64,000 bases of DNA from Austropuccinia psidii (taxonomy: Eukaryota; Basidiomycota; Pucciniomycetes; Pucciniales; Sphaerophragmiaceae), in NCBI GenBank assembly GCA_023105745.1, contig JALGQZ010000007.1, forward strand, positions 56,029,569-56,093,568. The letters run 5' to 3'. The position numbers and the translations under genes are program-made. Shown piece by piece: positions 45,647-59,200 of this stretch (within the stretch, counting starts at the first letter, position 1; each line of letters opens with the position of its first letter). The notes beneath the pieces are model-generated. The model was given only the letters and a program-made list of their open reading frames with translations. It made no database searches and was not told where the DNA came from.

Positions 45647-47481
45647 TGTGAGCCTTAGAGATAATTTCATATACCCAAAAGACCACAAATACAAAAATAA
45701 CATATTAATATAAATAAAATAAATTTATTTCTATTATTAAAATAAAAATAAAAATATAAATATAAGATTATATTAAAAATAAAAAATTAATTACAATTTA
45801 AGAATAAAAAAACATTAAATTTTGTAAGTATAAAATTACATTTATACTTGAAAAAATTAAGTAAAAATGAAATTTTAACAAAACTGTGAAAAAATAAATA
45901 AATTTGGAAAAAAGTTAAATAAAACTTATTATAACTTTTTATTAAATAGATAAACACATAAAAATTATTTCACCATTGGATTCCTCATAAAAAATCAGGT
46001 GGGGTCACCTCTGAGTGAAATTCTTGTAACTCAACTCTAAATAACCTTAGATTAAGTTTTTAGTATTTTCAATACAAAAGTTGAAAATGCTCAAAACCTT
46101 AATTTAATTCACACCACATGTGTTGTTAACCATCAATTTTTGTGTTAAAATTGAGGTGTTGTGTTTAGTTTAGAAGTTATGAAGAATTGAAGTATTTTCA
46201 ATTGAATTCAATTGAAATGTCATAATGTGCGCGTGTATTACATAAGTGAGCTTTGATTCGCATATGAGGTGTCAATTATTACTGTATTTTACTGTACAAT
46301 TGAATTGAATTACATATGTAAATTATAAGTATAATACATGATGAGGAATTAAAGGAAAAATAAATTGGAAAGATTAAATTTGGGGGGGAAAAGGAACTCC
46401 AGCTCTAAGGGGGAGCTAGACCCCCAAAATCCTTGCTGACAGGCGTGGGATTTCAAAATTCACGCAAAAGCTCACCACTTTTGGCCTGGAATTGAGTTAC
46501 AGGGTCTGTGGACTCAATTAATGGTGAGGTTTTGATACCAACTGGGGTATTTTTAGCTGTTGCCAAGAGGGTAAAACTACCCTTAAGATAAAACAATCAT
46601 AGTAAAAACAGTTTCAACTGGTTTCTACGCCTCTTACACACATTTTGATGTGTTCTGAAGGCTCTAGGCCTGGTATTGCTATAGGAATGGCTGATTTACG
46701 GGTCTATAATGGCTAAAAATGGCTAAAAATGCCTTAAACCAGCCCTTTTTGGTCTAAACCAGGGTTCAATGATGCCATAATTGGCTTTTCTGTTGTCAGA
46801 ATGTTTTCACGACTGACAAGAGTAAATTTTACTTTTGGAGTAAGAGAATTGATGGCTATAAAAGAATTTCTTCTTTGCCCCACTTTTCTCTTCATGTTAG
46901 AATCTTTTCCTTTTATAATTAGTTTAAACATTGTTAAACCAATCAATAAGAGATTCCAACCACCTTTATTAAATCATCTTAAACCTTTTAACCACGTGAA
47001 AAAATCATTATAATCATTTTTTGTAACTCTTATAATCATTTTTACCCCTGAACCACCCCAAAAGTGAATTAAAGCATCTTTCATCACTGTAAACTTTGTC
47101 AATTTGTTTCCATATTCACTCTGGTCACTTTTGGGCGTGTTTTCTCTTTAATATTCTTTTTAAAGACTTTGTCCTTTAATTAATTTCTTGCAGTTATTTG
47201 CTCAATTAATTCCAATTGAAATTGCTCTGGAAGAAATTTCTTTTGTACCCTTAAAATATCACTTGTAGAGTATTTTTTGGATAAATTTTTATTGTTGGTA
47301 AAACAATAAATTTTTAAAATATTATTGTTTTATACTAATAAAGTTATAAACAATAAAATTGGCGTTTTTTCTCTTAAAAATAAGATTTCATACTATTTTT
47401 AACTGAATTTTACCTTATACAAATTTTGAGGACAGGAAAAGTACTTGATTTTTAATCAAAGTTTCATATCCACACCTTACA
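45647..47481 (+). repeat. El-11: solo LTR of the El-10 type (1835 bp)
   Basis: TGTGAGCC...CACACCTTACA, inverted relative to the El-10 LTRs and clearly homologous throughout. Flanks TACAA (45642-45646) and TCCAA (47482-47486) are a likely target duplication with one mismatch. No element body remains, so it arose by LTR-LTR recombination. Confidence 0.85.
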
Positions 47482-47486
47482 TCCAA

Positions 47487-48337
47487 AAACTTATAAAATT
47501 ATTCTTTGAGTTAGTCTGAATTAATTTTGATTCAAAATCTTAAGTTTTGAATTTTTTCTTAAAAAAGAATAATTTTTTTAATATTAAAAAAAATAAAAAC
47601 TTTTAAAAAATCTTAAAAATATTTTAAAAATTATAAAATATAATTTTCTTTTACCAAATTTTTTCTCTAGTGCCTTTAATCAAGTATATTTCAGCTGGTA
47701 ATAAGCTCAGTAAGAGATATATTACCAGTCCAGAATCTGCATACAAAGAATCTGAAGACAGTATTGAAGTGCAAATCGCTAAAAGAGGCACTTTATTAAA
47801 AACAGAAAAAGCCAAATAGCCACTAAAAGGTTTGTGTTTTCAGTTTTCAATCTTATTTTTCTCTTGAATTGACATGAAAAATGGTGCATACCAGAAATGG
47901 AAGCAGTTATGTAGTCCAAAAATATGGAGCTGGACAAGGAAGAGGTAAGACCAGAACAAGGTCTTCCAAGTCTTCCTCAAGAAAGACACATCTGGAGGAT
48001 GCCAGAACTGCCCCCCATTCCCCAAGGTCTGTACCATCAAAATTTGATGTGAACTCCAAGCCTGAACTAATTGAAGGTAGTGTTTTAACGCCTGAGCCAC
48101 TTCCAAGTGGCAGCCATAGAAATATATCAGTCCCAATACAAAAAATGGTTCAGAGAAGCAAACAAAAGGAGTGTGAAATATGCCCAAGCCTTTTGCGGGG
48201 GGCCATGAACTCCTACTTACACATCAAGAGCTTTCTGGGTCAGGTGAATACCATAGGGCTCTTATGATGGTGAAGCCCCTTGTCTTGCAAAGACAAGGTA
48301 AAAAGATAAAGAATCGGTTGAAGAACCAAAGTCTTTT
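47487..48337 (+). pseudogene. El-9 leader end, accessory exons and gag N-terminus
   Basis: Acceptor TTCTCTAG, exon 2 47671-47829 (159 nt, begins TG; TAG at 47817), intron 2 47830-47894 (65 nt, GTTTGT...TACCAG), gag ATG 47881 (MVHTRNGSSYVVQ), exon 3 47895-48026 (132 nt), intron-3 donor GTCTGT at 48027 but acceptor AAG changed to AAC at 48089. Exon 3 read +1 gives WRMPELPPIPQG, matching WRMPELPPVPKG of El-13. A 1-nt deletion near 48145 fuses the gag frame into the accessory frame (SLLRGAMNSYLHIKSFLG, compare SVWIGTMNSHLQVKKLMG). Truncated by El-12. Confidence 0.65.
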
Positions 48338-50310
48338 TGTAAGGTTTGACTATGAAACAGTAATAAAAATTACTAATATTTTGCTTATTGAACTATTAAT
48401 GTTCTTATAAATAAAATAAATAGGATAAAAAATAACTATAATAATAAAGAATTATTATAATCATGGGGTAAAAATAATTATATTATTAAATAAATCTAAT
48501 AATATAATTTATATTATAAAAAAATAATATAATAAATAATATATTAATATAAGATAATTAATATATTTAAAAGCACTTTATTATTGCTACCAACATATAA
48601 TGAAGGCATAAAAAATTGTTTTTTATTAATAAAAAACAATTAATAAAAATAATATTACTAATATTAAGGTTATAAATTAATGTAAATACTATTTATATTA
48701 ATTAAAGAATGTTTAAAGTAATAATAGAGAGAAAATTATTATAACAAGGAGAAATAACCTACTTTGAACACTTAATATAATACTTTTGAATGCTTTTATG
48801 CCAAATAATACAAATGCAACTTATTTAAATTTTACTTACGATGAAAATTAAGAGAAATTACAAGTTATCTTAATTTTACATGGATTTGAGATTTTTAAGA
48901 GAAATTTAACAAAAACAATTAAATAATTGAAGTAATCACATTAAGATTGATGATTATAATAAAGATGATCTTTGTTATTTAATAATATAAAAGCTCTATA
49001 TATAAAGAATAAAGATCTTACCTTTTTGCTTTAATTATTTAGTGTTTTATAATTGTCTGAGGGGAAAATAGAGTAAAAAAAGCTCTGTTTATAGTAAATA
49101 CCTCCTTTTTATAGTCCAGCAGGCTTCTAGTAGACGTGTACTGATTCTTTCTACTAGAATTGATCAATATTTCAAGGTTTAGTGATGATTACATCATGAT
49201 CAAACCATCTTACCTCATCATTAGGCAATTATTTAGAGTTATCACTGTAACTCTAGGTTTTATGACATCATAGGCTTGTAAGAAGCCTAAGCTTGGTGGA
49301 TTTTATTATTATTAATCATCATCTACCAGTATTCATTAGTTTTATCACTTCTATGACTGTTAAACTTAAGATAAGATTACAGTGAGTGATCATAAATGAT
49401 CAAATTTAAGCTTAAGCTTTGATCATTAATAACCTTTAAGTTAAACAGTTTAAAGCTATTCTGAGAGTGGATTCTGATAGCTTGGAATGTCTGTATTAAA
49501 CTGGCAAGAGCATTTCATTAAATAATCAAAACTCTTATTTTGATGATTTTTCTTGTAACTCATCTTTTCTGTTGAAAGTCAGTATTTTAAACTTCAAACC
49601 ATGATTTCAAGGGGTTATACCTTGCATATTACAATACAAATTACGTCATTATTCATTTAAGAGCTCGTAGAATCTGACTGAACATTTATTTTAAGTTTGG
49701 ACCACTTTCACAAGAAAGTGGACAACAGCTCTGTTGATTTTATTCAATAATCCATTACAGGTTTTAACCTTGTTTATAGCTTGTGAAATAAATATCATAT
49801 CTGACCTCTTACAGTAATTACGTGGTGACTTTTTTTTTGGTTTATCTCTCTATCTTGTATATTTCAAGAGATATTAGCTAAAAACAATGAATATATGCAT
49901 TGACCCAAAAAGTGCATATATTCAGCTTAATTCCTTATGTATTAGCTTTAGAGATTAGCTTTACAATTTTTTTATGTGTAGATATTTATGGAGAAGCCAA
50001 TGGTACAACTTATTTCACATGTTCTTTCATTGGCTTCTGATATAAATGAGGTTTTGTACCTTTTTTAAGATATTATTACTTATACTTCAGTAATTATTGA
50101 CTTTTCAGATATGCCATAAGAATGACATATGTGTATTTTACCATGAGGAATCTAATGGCTTACTTTTATTCATTAGATTCTGAGTTAATTCAGATTTTGT
50201 ACTTATTTATTGTATTTTACTAATTTTTGAGATAATCATCAGAAGTATAATTATTACAGAAAGTTTGCTGTGACCTTTTTGAATATGTGGTCATATCTCA
50301 AAGGCTCACA
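48338..50310 (-). repeat. 3' LTR of El-12 (1973 bp)
   Basis: TGTAAGGTTTGACTATG...AAAGGCTCACA, homologous to the El-1 LTR (940-2945). Inserted into El-9 gag. Confidence 0.88.
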
Positions 50311-50428
50311 TTCCCTACCATCAAAAAAGATTGTACCACAATCTAATATAGTTGATTAGGGTATTAAACACTGTCCTACCTCTTCAATAGACTTTATCAG
50401 TCTTGAAGCTCAATAATGCTTGATTTCT

Positions 50429-51989
50429 CTATTCTTTAGGCTTTCTTTCATGTCTAAACCTTCTTAATAGCTTTTCAGAATTTGTTATATCCTTCTCAAG
50501 TAGAAATTGATCTTCTTGAGTTGGATTTCTATACCTTACAAGGTATTCTCTCTCTTTTTCATTTCTTGTCCTTCTTTCTTTAAGGACTTTCACAATTTTC
50601 TTTTGCCCTCCTTTGCCCAAAGGGGGTATTTCAAGTGGGGGTTTATTTCTTAGTGGAAATAATTCCTTGTCACTTGAGCTGGAAGGTTTTATCAGACTTA
50701 CAGGGAATGTTGGGTGTTTATTCATTAGTTCACCTGTGAGCTCCAATTGCACAGCATTAGGTCCATGTAGTGCTTTTATCATGAATGGTCCTGCAAAGGA
50801 ATCTTTCAGTTTCTTTGGTCCTCTTTTATTATTGGAATTAAGAGTTGACACTAGGACCAAGTCTCCTATTTTAAAGTCAGGTTGTTTATGACTTTTATCC
50901 CATCTTGCTTTTGCATATTTGAAAGAATCTCTCTTACATCTGTTTGCATGGTGTCTTTCTTTGTCAAGCATTATTTTAAAACTGCTTGCTGTTGGATGTA
51001 TATCCACTCAGTCCTTTTTGAGGGTATCATAAGGAAGTATTGGATTCCAACCTTTTTCTAGCATTGATGGTGTTTTTCCAGTGGAAGAATGGATTGATGT
51101 TTTATATGCCAGTTCAAGAGCTAGTATTAATGTACACTAATCATGGGTAAAACCATCAGAATCTTTAAATTCCAGTGCATAAGCACTGAATCTTCTGATC
51201 ATTTCCTCCAAGGTTTGTATCATTATTTCTGCTAAACCATCAGTTGGAGGATGGTAAGCTGTTGAGAATGATACTTTTGTCCCAAACAAGTTATGGAGGT
51301 TTGTCCATAATTCTGAAGTGAAATCTGGGTCTCTGTCACTTATTATATTTTGGAATAAGCCTGTGTGGCTAATAACTTTATTCCATATCATTATGGCTGT
51401 GTCCATAGCTGTGCCATCTTTGTGACATGGTAGGAACATAGGAGTTTTGCTATATCTGTAAGCTCACACTAGGCATGCATTATAACTTCTGTCTCCTCCT
51501 GGGGGTAGTGCTGTTACCCAATCCATATGAACTATTTCCCAAGGTGATTTTGGTTGTCGATTTGGATCATCATTCCAATTTTTTTTCCTGTGGCTCTGTT
51601 GGCCTTTTGACATCTGTAACAGGTTTGGCAGTATTCTGAAACATTGTTCTTCCAATTCGGCCACCAATTGCAGGTTTTTACCTTCTCTAGTGTTCTATCT
51701 TCTGAGAGATGTCCAGCTGCAATACTCTCATGACACTAATGTCAAATAGTGTTTATTAGAGTTCTTTCTTTCAAGTCCATAAAACATGTGTGTTTTGTTC
51801 TATGATAGAGGATTCCATCAAAGAGGTGGAATCTTCCTTCATCATATTCCTTTTTCACTATTTCATCTAATTTTGATGAAAGTGATGGGTCTTTGCAGCA
51901 TTTCATTAGAAGTTGGCTTCAAATATGGCAATTCTTATCTATTTTATAGCTTTCTTTAACTTGGTTAAAACATTCTGTACCAATGTCTG
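50429..51989 (-). pseudogene. pol remnant: integrase and chromodomain-like tail (El-12)
   Basis: From the RNase H-integrase linker through the DDE core (ISDRDPDFTSELW, PTDGLAEIM) to the tail (KIVKVLKERRTRNEKEREYLVRYRNP, about 50600-50530). In-frame stops and frameshifts separate three open pieces (51667-51464, 51439-51137, 51007-50429). The tail's spacing to the polypurine tract matches El-10 and supports reading El-10 through its second TAG. Confidence 0.8.
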
Positions 51990-53020
51990 TGTAAGGTTTG
52001 TCTAGAAAACTCTTGATAATAGTAGCAAAATTAAGAGTACTATGACTGTCCTCAGTAGAAATATATGATATAATGAAATATTACAACCACAAATTTAAAT
52101 ATAATTATTAAAAATAATTATATAAAAAAATAAATTTAATTATTATTATAAAAATATAATAATAAATAAATAATAATTATAATAAATTCTAATTATTCTA
52201 TTATTGTTATAGTCACTAACAGCTATAGCAATAAGCAGTGTAAAGCTCTTAATGAGACAATTACACGTGGAAAATATGAATATTAGCCACTTATAAATAA
52301 TATAAATATTATTTATAAAAGAATTAAGACACACACTGTGGAGAAATAATTCTTATAGAATAAAATTCTATACAAAAAAAACTAATACTAGATAAAAAAG
52401 ATATAGACCTTTAGAGAAAACTTCCTTGAAATATTTATTCAATACAACAAGTCAAACAGCTACAGACATTATATTAAATAATACTTATAAGTTAAAAACA
52501 CACCAAAAATCAATATTTTGAAAGATAAAACAACCTTTTATAATAAAAATTCTGCTTAAAGAGTTTTTTAAGAGGAATTTGTGGATTTTTAGAAGATATT
52601 TAAGATGATAATTTTTATATAATAAAATATATTATTGGTGATTTCATAAATAATCTAAATTCTGTGATTTAAATTCTTTAATTTTACTTAATAAAGAATA
52701 AAATCACTTAAGAATTACTTTAATAATAAGATTTTATATTTAATAAAAGTTTAGCTGTTTGAGTTTCTAATATGATTAGATTTATAATGAAGGATGGACA
52801 AAAACAGTGATGAAAAGACTCTTTTTATGTCCTCAGAGCAGCTCTCATGATTCATAATGGATATAGAGGGCGTGCTCTTAACTTAAGGTAGCTTGATTTT
52901 AATTCCAATTTAAAGTTAACAGGGTTATTCTTAACTCCATGTAACTTTAATCCTCATTTAAACTAATTATTTTAAGTTCTTAATATAAATAAACTTATTT
53001 ATATTAAAGTTCATCACATG
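51990..53020 (-). repeat. 3' LTR of El-13, left piece
   Basis: TGTAAGGTTTGTCTAG..., matches 62698 onward, interrupted at ACATG by a solo LTR. Confidence 0.9.
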
Positions 53021-54984
53021 TGTCAGGGTGACTCTATGATATAGCTGTACAATGACAAATAAAAGCTATAACTCTGAGTGTGACACGAAAATAAAGATGA
53101 TAATTAAGGTAAGAGATGGTTAAAAGGGCTATACTAAATAAAGGGTGTTGGTAAACACACGTAAGCTTTTAGTAAAAACACATAAGCCCTTACGTGTTTT
53201 TACTAAAAATGTTAAGGCCAAAAATTACAATAACAATGCCATTTATGAAATTTTTAAGGCTATAAATGCCATTTATGGAATTGGTAAGGCTATAAATGAC
53301 ATTAATAATGCCAGAAATGGCATTAATGGCATTGTTAATGTCATTTATAGCCTTAAAATTTCCATAAATGGCATTGTTAATGTCATTTGTGGCCTTAACA
53401 ATCCCATAAATGGCATTAATGGCCTTCAAAATACCATGAATGGCATTAACAATTCCATTGATGGAATTAATAATGCCCTTTATTGAATTTATAATGCCAT
53501 TAATGGCCTTAAAAATGCCATAAATAGCCATATTTCATTTAAAAACCACCCCTTATGTCTTTTTAACATATAATTACGTGTTTTTACCATAAATTGGTAA
53601 AAACATGTAAGTTTTTAGTAAAAAAATGTAAGGGCTTACGTGTTTTTACTAAAAGCTTACGTGTGTTTACCAACACCCTAAATAATTTGAGTGATGGTGA
53701 GTGCTGGTGATAGCCCTGGGTGCAGTGTTTATCTGTTGGTTTACAATAATAAACCCTACATTACTTAAGTTTAAAGTATACCTATTTAAATTCTAAGAGT
53801 ACCACTTCTTTTAAGAAGTTATACCACATAAGAATATCAAGAACAGGATGCTGAATTTGCTTCCTGGTGAGGCAAAGCCTCCTTTTATCTTGTTCTGGGG
53901 TAGTGGGAGGTGGTTTACCTCTGCACACGACCACAGAGTGAAAATTTTCACTACTGTGGGCTGGTTTGTGGTTCTATACACTCAATACACGCTAGTATTG
54001 GGTTGAAATGTGGTTTTAGAACCACAAGTAGTCATTTTTACCCTATACAGGGTGAACATTTTCACCAATGGAGTTTACAGGTGTGTTCTGTTGCTTCTGA
54101 TGTGTCAGAAACTGTACAGAACCTGTATGGACCTCTGTATTTGAGTTGACTATGAGGTATTGAAGTATAAATAAGCTTCAGCGTCTATTTGACACCTCAT
54201 AATCAGAGTACAAGTGTATCCTGTCATAATACAGCTGTATTGGTCATATTGTGGGATTATAACTTTCAAATGGCCATACCTCTGTCAGTTTTTGAGATAT
54301 CATGCTCAAAGTTGGTTCATTGGATAGCCCTGTATGAGATCTACACAGTGATACCAGATTTGGTATGGTTATCATTAAGTATGACAAAGTTATCCCATGT
54401 ACACGGTTTTGTGTACATAGGGGTGGTTTGGGCAACAAGCTGTATTGAGCTTGTTTGCCTAATAACTTCTGTTATAGTTGAGATATGAAGAAGTGGATGG
54501 CGCCATCAGATAGCCCTGATTGTGCTCTTTCCAAAAAGACCCCACTTCCAGTACCCCACACTAAAACTGTAGAAGTTAGATGAGAGGTGAATGTTTTGTT
54601 TACCCTTATTTGGCCTCAAATTCACCATAACTCCAGTAATATTGGTGCTAGCTCAGTTTGGCTGGTACCATTGGATAGCCCTGGCTTAGAGCCTCATGTT
54701 GAGTACACATTTGTGGGGTTAAGCCTCTCTTTCTATCTTTTAGATGAGAGGTGAACATTAAGGTTTATGCTCAGCAATAACTTTGAGCAGGAATAACTTT
54801 GTTATTTCTTGTCCTTTGGTGATGAGACTTATATTTTCAGAAAGAGGTGAGTTTCCTCCTTCGTTTGATACCTCTTGAGCTGATTTGGCTCAGGTCCATG
54901 TTTCGGTGGTATCTTGGCTATACCATTGGTTTATGGTATTTTGGCTGTCATGCTTGTGCTCTGGCTTTGAGTCACAGGCTGACA
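53021..54984 (-). repeat. El-14: solo LTR of the El-6 type with its own insertion
   Basis: TGTCAGGGTGACTC...GTCACAGGCTGACA, inverted copy of the El-6-type LTR. Exact target duplication ACATG (53016-53020 and 54985-54989). The undisturbed El-13 5' LTR at about 63760-63770 reads straight through ACATG, confirming the insertion. It contains El-15. Confidence 0.93.
53142..53679. mobile_element. El-15: 538-bp inverted-repeat (MITE-like) element
   Basis: Ends AGGGTGTTGGTAAACACACG and its inverse, with long terminal inverted repeats extending through GTAAGCTTTTAGTAAAAACAC (over 50 bp). Flanked by AAATAA on both sides. The interior (53220-53530) consists of degenerate 12-15-bp words around AATGGCATTAATGGC in both orientations. 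It encodes nothing credible. Superfamily not assigned. Confidence 0.8.
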
Positions 54985-54989
54985 ACATG

Positions 54990-56108
54990 AACAGCTTAAA
55001 AATAGAGTTTCAAGCAGAAATCTCTTAAACTCAATTTTTAATTAATTTTTGAAGAAATTATAATTTTCTTTATGCTTCAATTAAAAGAGTAAATTTCCAG
55101 GCTAATTACCCAGGAAATTCATTTATAAAAGATACTTAAAACTTAATCTATATGTAGATAATATGAAATTGTTAGCTGTGTGAAATTTCAAGAAAATCCA
55201 TCAAGAATTGGATTTTTAATGAATTTTTGAAGTGATTGCTATTTTTCCATGTAAAATAGCAATACACACCAAACCTTAAGTTTTGATAAGGTTTTAATGC
55301 TTGTAACCTTAAATTTTTAAGCTTATTTAATCTTTCCAAGCTTAATTAAGCTTTGACAGTTCTTAAAACCTTGAATTCAAGCCTGCATATTTGGATTTAC
55401 CCTCCGGCAGCTTTCAATTCCTGTCTAATTTGGGATAAAACCAGTTTAAACCTTAATGTTGGATCAAAGTCTAATAATAAAGTTTAAATAAGGTTGAAAA
55501 TACTCCAATACAGGTGGACAACCTTAATTGAATCCTTGCAGATCCAAAAAGCTGGGTACCCCAGCTCTATTTGGTCTTTTTCCTTTGTCCCACCTTTTTG
55601 CGTGGATTTTGCCCTTTTATTTATTTAAAGCCATACTATGGCCTTAAAACCTTTTAAATTCAGCTCATGCAGGATTTACATTCTGTATGGAAAATCCTTA
55701 GCCAATTCAGTAAATACACACCACACCTCAATTTTAGCTAAAATTTTGGTAAGTTTGAATAAGCCTTATGCAAATTTAAATTTAAGCTTATTTGAGCTTA
55801 AATTTAACAATTTTAAAAAAATGTTAAAAAAGTTACATGAGTACTGTGAGATTCTTAAATCTTCTAATAACATAAGAAATAAGTGTTTTTGGGTATAACA
55901 CCTTATGGATGTACCCTAGGTTATTTTTGGTGTAGAGTCCAAAAATGACATAATATTTATAACTTTGCTTATCCAAAAAAAAGTTATACGTATTTTTTGT
56001 TATTTTTTATTATAAATTCAATTAAAAAGTCTGTTGAAGAAAAATTTAAATGTGTATAAAGTTATTTGTGGCCTTATGGGTATGTTATACATACCTCACA
56101 GGCTAACA
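54990..56108 (-). repeat. 3' LTR of El-13, right piece
   Basis: Continues at ACAGCTTAAAAATAGAGTTTC, matching about 63772 of the 5' LTR. Ends CACAGGCTAACA; followed by the polypurine tract TTCCCTACCACCAAAAAAAA (inverted, 56109-56128). Confidence 0.88.
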
Positions 56109-56246
56109 TTCCCTACCACCAAAAAAAAATTGTCCCACAATTTTTCTTTTGTAGTATACCCCCAAGTTATTTGGGGGGGTATAATACACTGTCCAACCTC
56201 TCTACCTATACTTTTCAAAGTATGTAAAGCACACGATTCAAGCTTT

Positions 56247-59200
56247 TCATTGAGCAATTGGTCTTCTCTCATGTCTGAATATTCTGAGAAACTTTTGGGA
56301 ATCAGGTATTTTGCTTTCTACAATCCATTTATCTTCATGTTGTGGATTTTTATACCGGACTAAGTATTCTCTTTCATTTTTTCCCCTAAGTCTTCTTTCT
56401 TACAAGACTTTTAGTACCTTTTTCTCCTCATTTGATCTAGTGGGGGTACTTCTAAGGGTGTTTCATTTCTCAAAGGAAATAATTCCTTATCACTCGAAGT
56501 GTAATGCTTTACTAGACTGACAGGGAAAGTTGGATGTTTGTTTTCCAGTTCTCCTGACAGTTCTACCTGTACTGCATTTGTCCCATGAAGGGCTTTAATA
56601 ATAAATGGTCCTGAAAAGGAATTTTTTACTTCTTTGGGCCTTTAATGTTATTAAAGTTCAAGGTTGAAACTAGTATTAAGTCCCCTACTTTGAATTCTGG
56701 GGTCTTATTACTTTTATCCCATTTCTGTTTAGCATATTCAAAGGCATCATTCATGCTTTCATTGGCATGATGTCTTACTTTATCAAGCAATAACTTAAAG
56801 CTTGAAACAGTTGGATGAATATCAATCAGATCTTTTTTCAAAGTATCAATTGCAAGTTTGGGGTTCCATACTTTTTCCAACATTGCAGGAGTTTTTCCTG
56901 TTGAAGCATGGATGGAGGTCTTGTAGGCTAATTCCAATGCTGGTATAAGAGTACACCAATGATGGGTAAAGCAATCAGAATCTTTAAACTCCAGGCCATA
57001 AGCACAAAATCTTCTGATCATTTCCTCAAGGGTTTGAATCTTTCTTTCTGCCAGCCCATCTGTTTGTGGATGGTAGGCTGTTGAGAATGATAGTCTTGTA
57101 CCCAAAATCTTATGTAAATTAGTCCATAAGGCTGATGTAAATTTTGGGTCTCTGTCACTAATGATGTTTTTAAAGAGACCAGTATGGGATATTACTCTAT
57201 TCCAGATCAAAAGAGCTGTATCCATAGCTGTGTCATCTCTGTGACATAGTAAAAAGATTTCTGTTTTGCTATATCTGTTCACAATAACAAGACATGCATT
57301 GTAACTTTTATCACCTCCAGGTGGTAAGGCAGTTACCCAATCCATGTGAACCACTTCCCATGGGGTACTTGGTTCTTGAATATGGATCATTAAACCAAAT
57401 CTTTTACCAGTAGCTTTATTGGATTTCTGGCATCTATCACAACTGTGACAGTACTCAATGACATCTTTTCTCCAAGATGGCCACCAGGCACATGTCTTGA
57501 TTCTTTCCATAGTTCTGTCTTCAGAAGGATGTCCAGAATATATTTTATCATGGCATTCTAGTAGTATGGTGTTAATTAATATTCTACTACATAAGACCAT
57601 GACACATGTGTGTTTAGATCTATGATATAGTATACCATCAAAAAAATGGAATCTCCAATTATCATAAGATGTTTTCCAAATATCATCCAGAGAATTAGCC
57701 AAGGCTACATCTTTGCAATCTTTGTCAAGTAGAGCAGTAAGAATATGACAATTATGATCCTGCTTATAGTTTTCTCTAACTTCTTCAAAGAATTCTGTTC
57801 CAACATCCGTGATATTAATTACTTCAATTGGAATATGAGGTTCTACACTTGTAGGAACATAGGCAGGGTTATCAGGTGTATTTGGTAATGCCCATCTACT
57901 TAAGCCATCAGCATTATTATGAATATTTCCAGCTTTATGTACTATGGTCATATTGCCTCTATACGCCTGTATAGCAATCTGCCATCTTAACATGTGTCTG
58001 TTTGGAGTTTTCATGTCAAGAAGTGATCTTACTGCATTACAGTCAGTAATTACTTCAAACACACTACCATCAAGATATTAATGAAGTTTTTTCAAAGCCC
58101 AAACAAGGCAAAGGCACTCCATCTGGCTAGACCCATATCTGGCCTCAGTAGGTTTAATATGTCTTGAAATAAAACAAATTGGACATTCATAAGTTTTGTC
58201 ATTGACAATTTGAACCTTATGAAGAGCAGCTCCTAAACCTTTACCACATGAATCAATATACAGCTTAAAAGGAAGCTTCCAGTCTGGCATCAATAATAAT
58301 GGTGCATTGGTCAAGGCATACTTGATTTTCTCATATGCTTGAATCCTCTCCTGTGTCATTTCAAAAACAGTTTGTTGATCACAAACTCTTTAAAATAATC
58401 TGGAATGGATAGCAAAATCTTTAAGGTGTTGCCTGTAATAACTGGCAACCCCTAAAAAGACATCATTGCTTTTTTGTTCTGGGGCATTTTTTTCAGTAAA
58501 ACTTCAGCCACTTTGTTTTTGTCAACACCAAGGCTCAGTCCTGAGACTACATGTCCCAGAGTGTTCAACTCATGAAACCCAAAATTGCATTTCTTCAAAG
58601 ATATTTTCATTTTCACTTGAAGAATTTTCTTAAGTACTAACAAAAGTCTCTCTAAATGTGATTGCCAAGTTTCTGAACAAATGATAATGTCATCAATATA
58701 GATGATTAACCATCCTTCTGAAAATTCATGTGGGAAGATGGTATTCATCATCCTCTGATAATGAGAGGGTGCATTTTTAATACCAAAAGGCATTCTCAAA
58801 TACTCATAAATCCCACAATGAGAAATTATTCTCAATAATTTTCTAGAATGAGGTGTCAAAACATTCTGATGAAATCCTTTTAGAGCATCCATGGAAGTAA
58901 TTAATCTTGCTTTGGATAATTGAGTCAAAGTCTCATGAATTCTAGGGATTGGATACCTGTCTGGAATAGTATAGGTATTCAGTGCTCTAAAATCACCAAT
59001 CATCCTTGACTTATCATTATGCCAAGTAATGATTACTGGAGTTGTGACTTCTACCTCCTCATTGTGTCCAACGTTTCTAAGAACTCCCATTTTCATTAGT
59101 TCATTAATATGATTTTCTAATGCTTCTCAAGCCCTAGGGCTAGCTGGGTAATCTGGTCTTCTTAATAGGGGCGGATAAGGCCTTTCCACATTAAGCATAA

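Larger units (their letters stand above)
33468..48337 (+). mobile_element. El-9: old gypsy element carrying several insertions
   Basis: Plus-strand 5' LTR split by El-10 (33468-33961 and 44018-45445, about 1.92 kb in all), primer-binding site 45446-45463 (TTTGCAGGCCTTGCTGTG), leader 45464-45646 and 47487-47670 split by a solo LTR, accessory exon 2 and gag start to 48337, where El-12 interrupts. The join across the solo LTR restores the conserved leader block (GTGGCTTCTTCACATACAA then CTTTGAGTTAGTC). Confidence 0.75.
48338..51989 (-). mobile_element. El-12: gypsy element, 3' half, cut by El-13
   Basis: 3' LTR 48338-50310, polypurine tract (TTCCCTACCATCAAAAAAGA read inverted, 50311-50330), integrase/tail pol remnant to 51989. 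The remaining pol, gag and 5' LTR should lie right of El-13, beyond the window. Confidence 0.85.

Noticed and set aside
53220..53530. Possible CRISPR-like array
   Set aside because: Repeats are degenerate, contiguous, occur in both orientations and have no spacers; the sequence is eukaryotic.
53145..53531. Two 113-aa ORFs of repeating N-G-I-N units on both strands
   Set aside because: Translation of the degenerate ATGGCATTAATGGC-type repeat inside El-15; repetitive and open on both strands, so a composition artefact.
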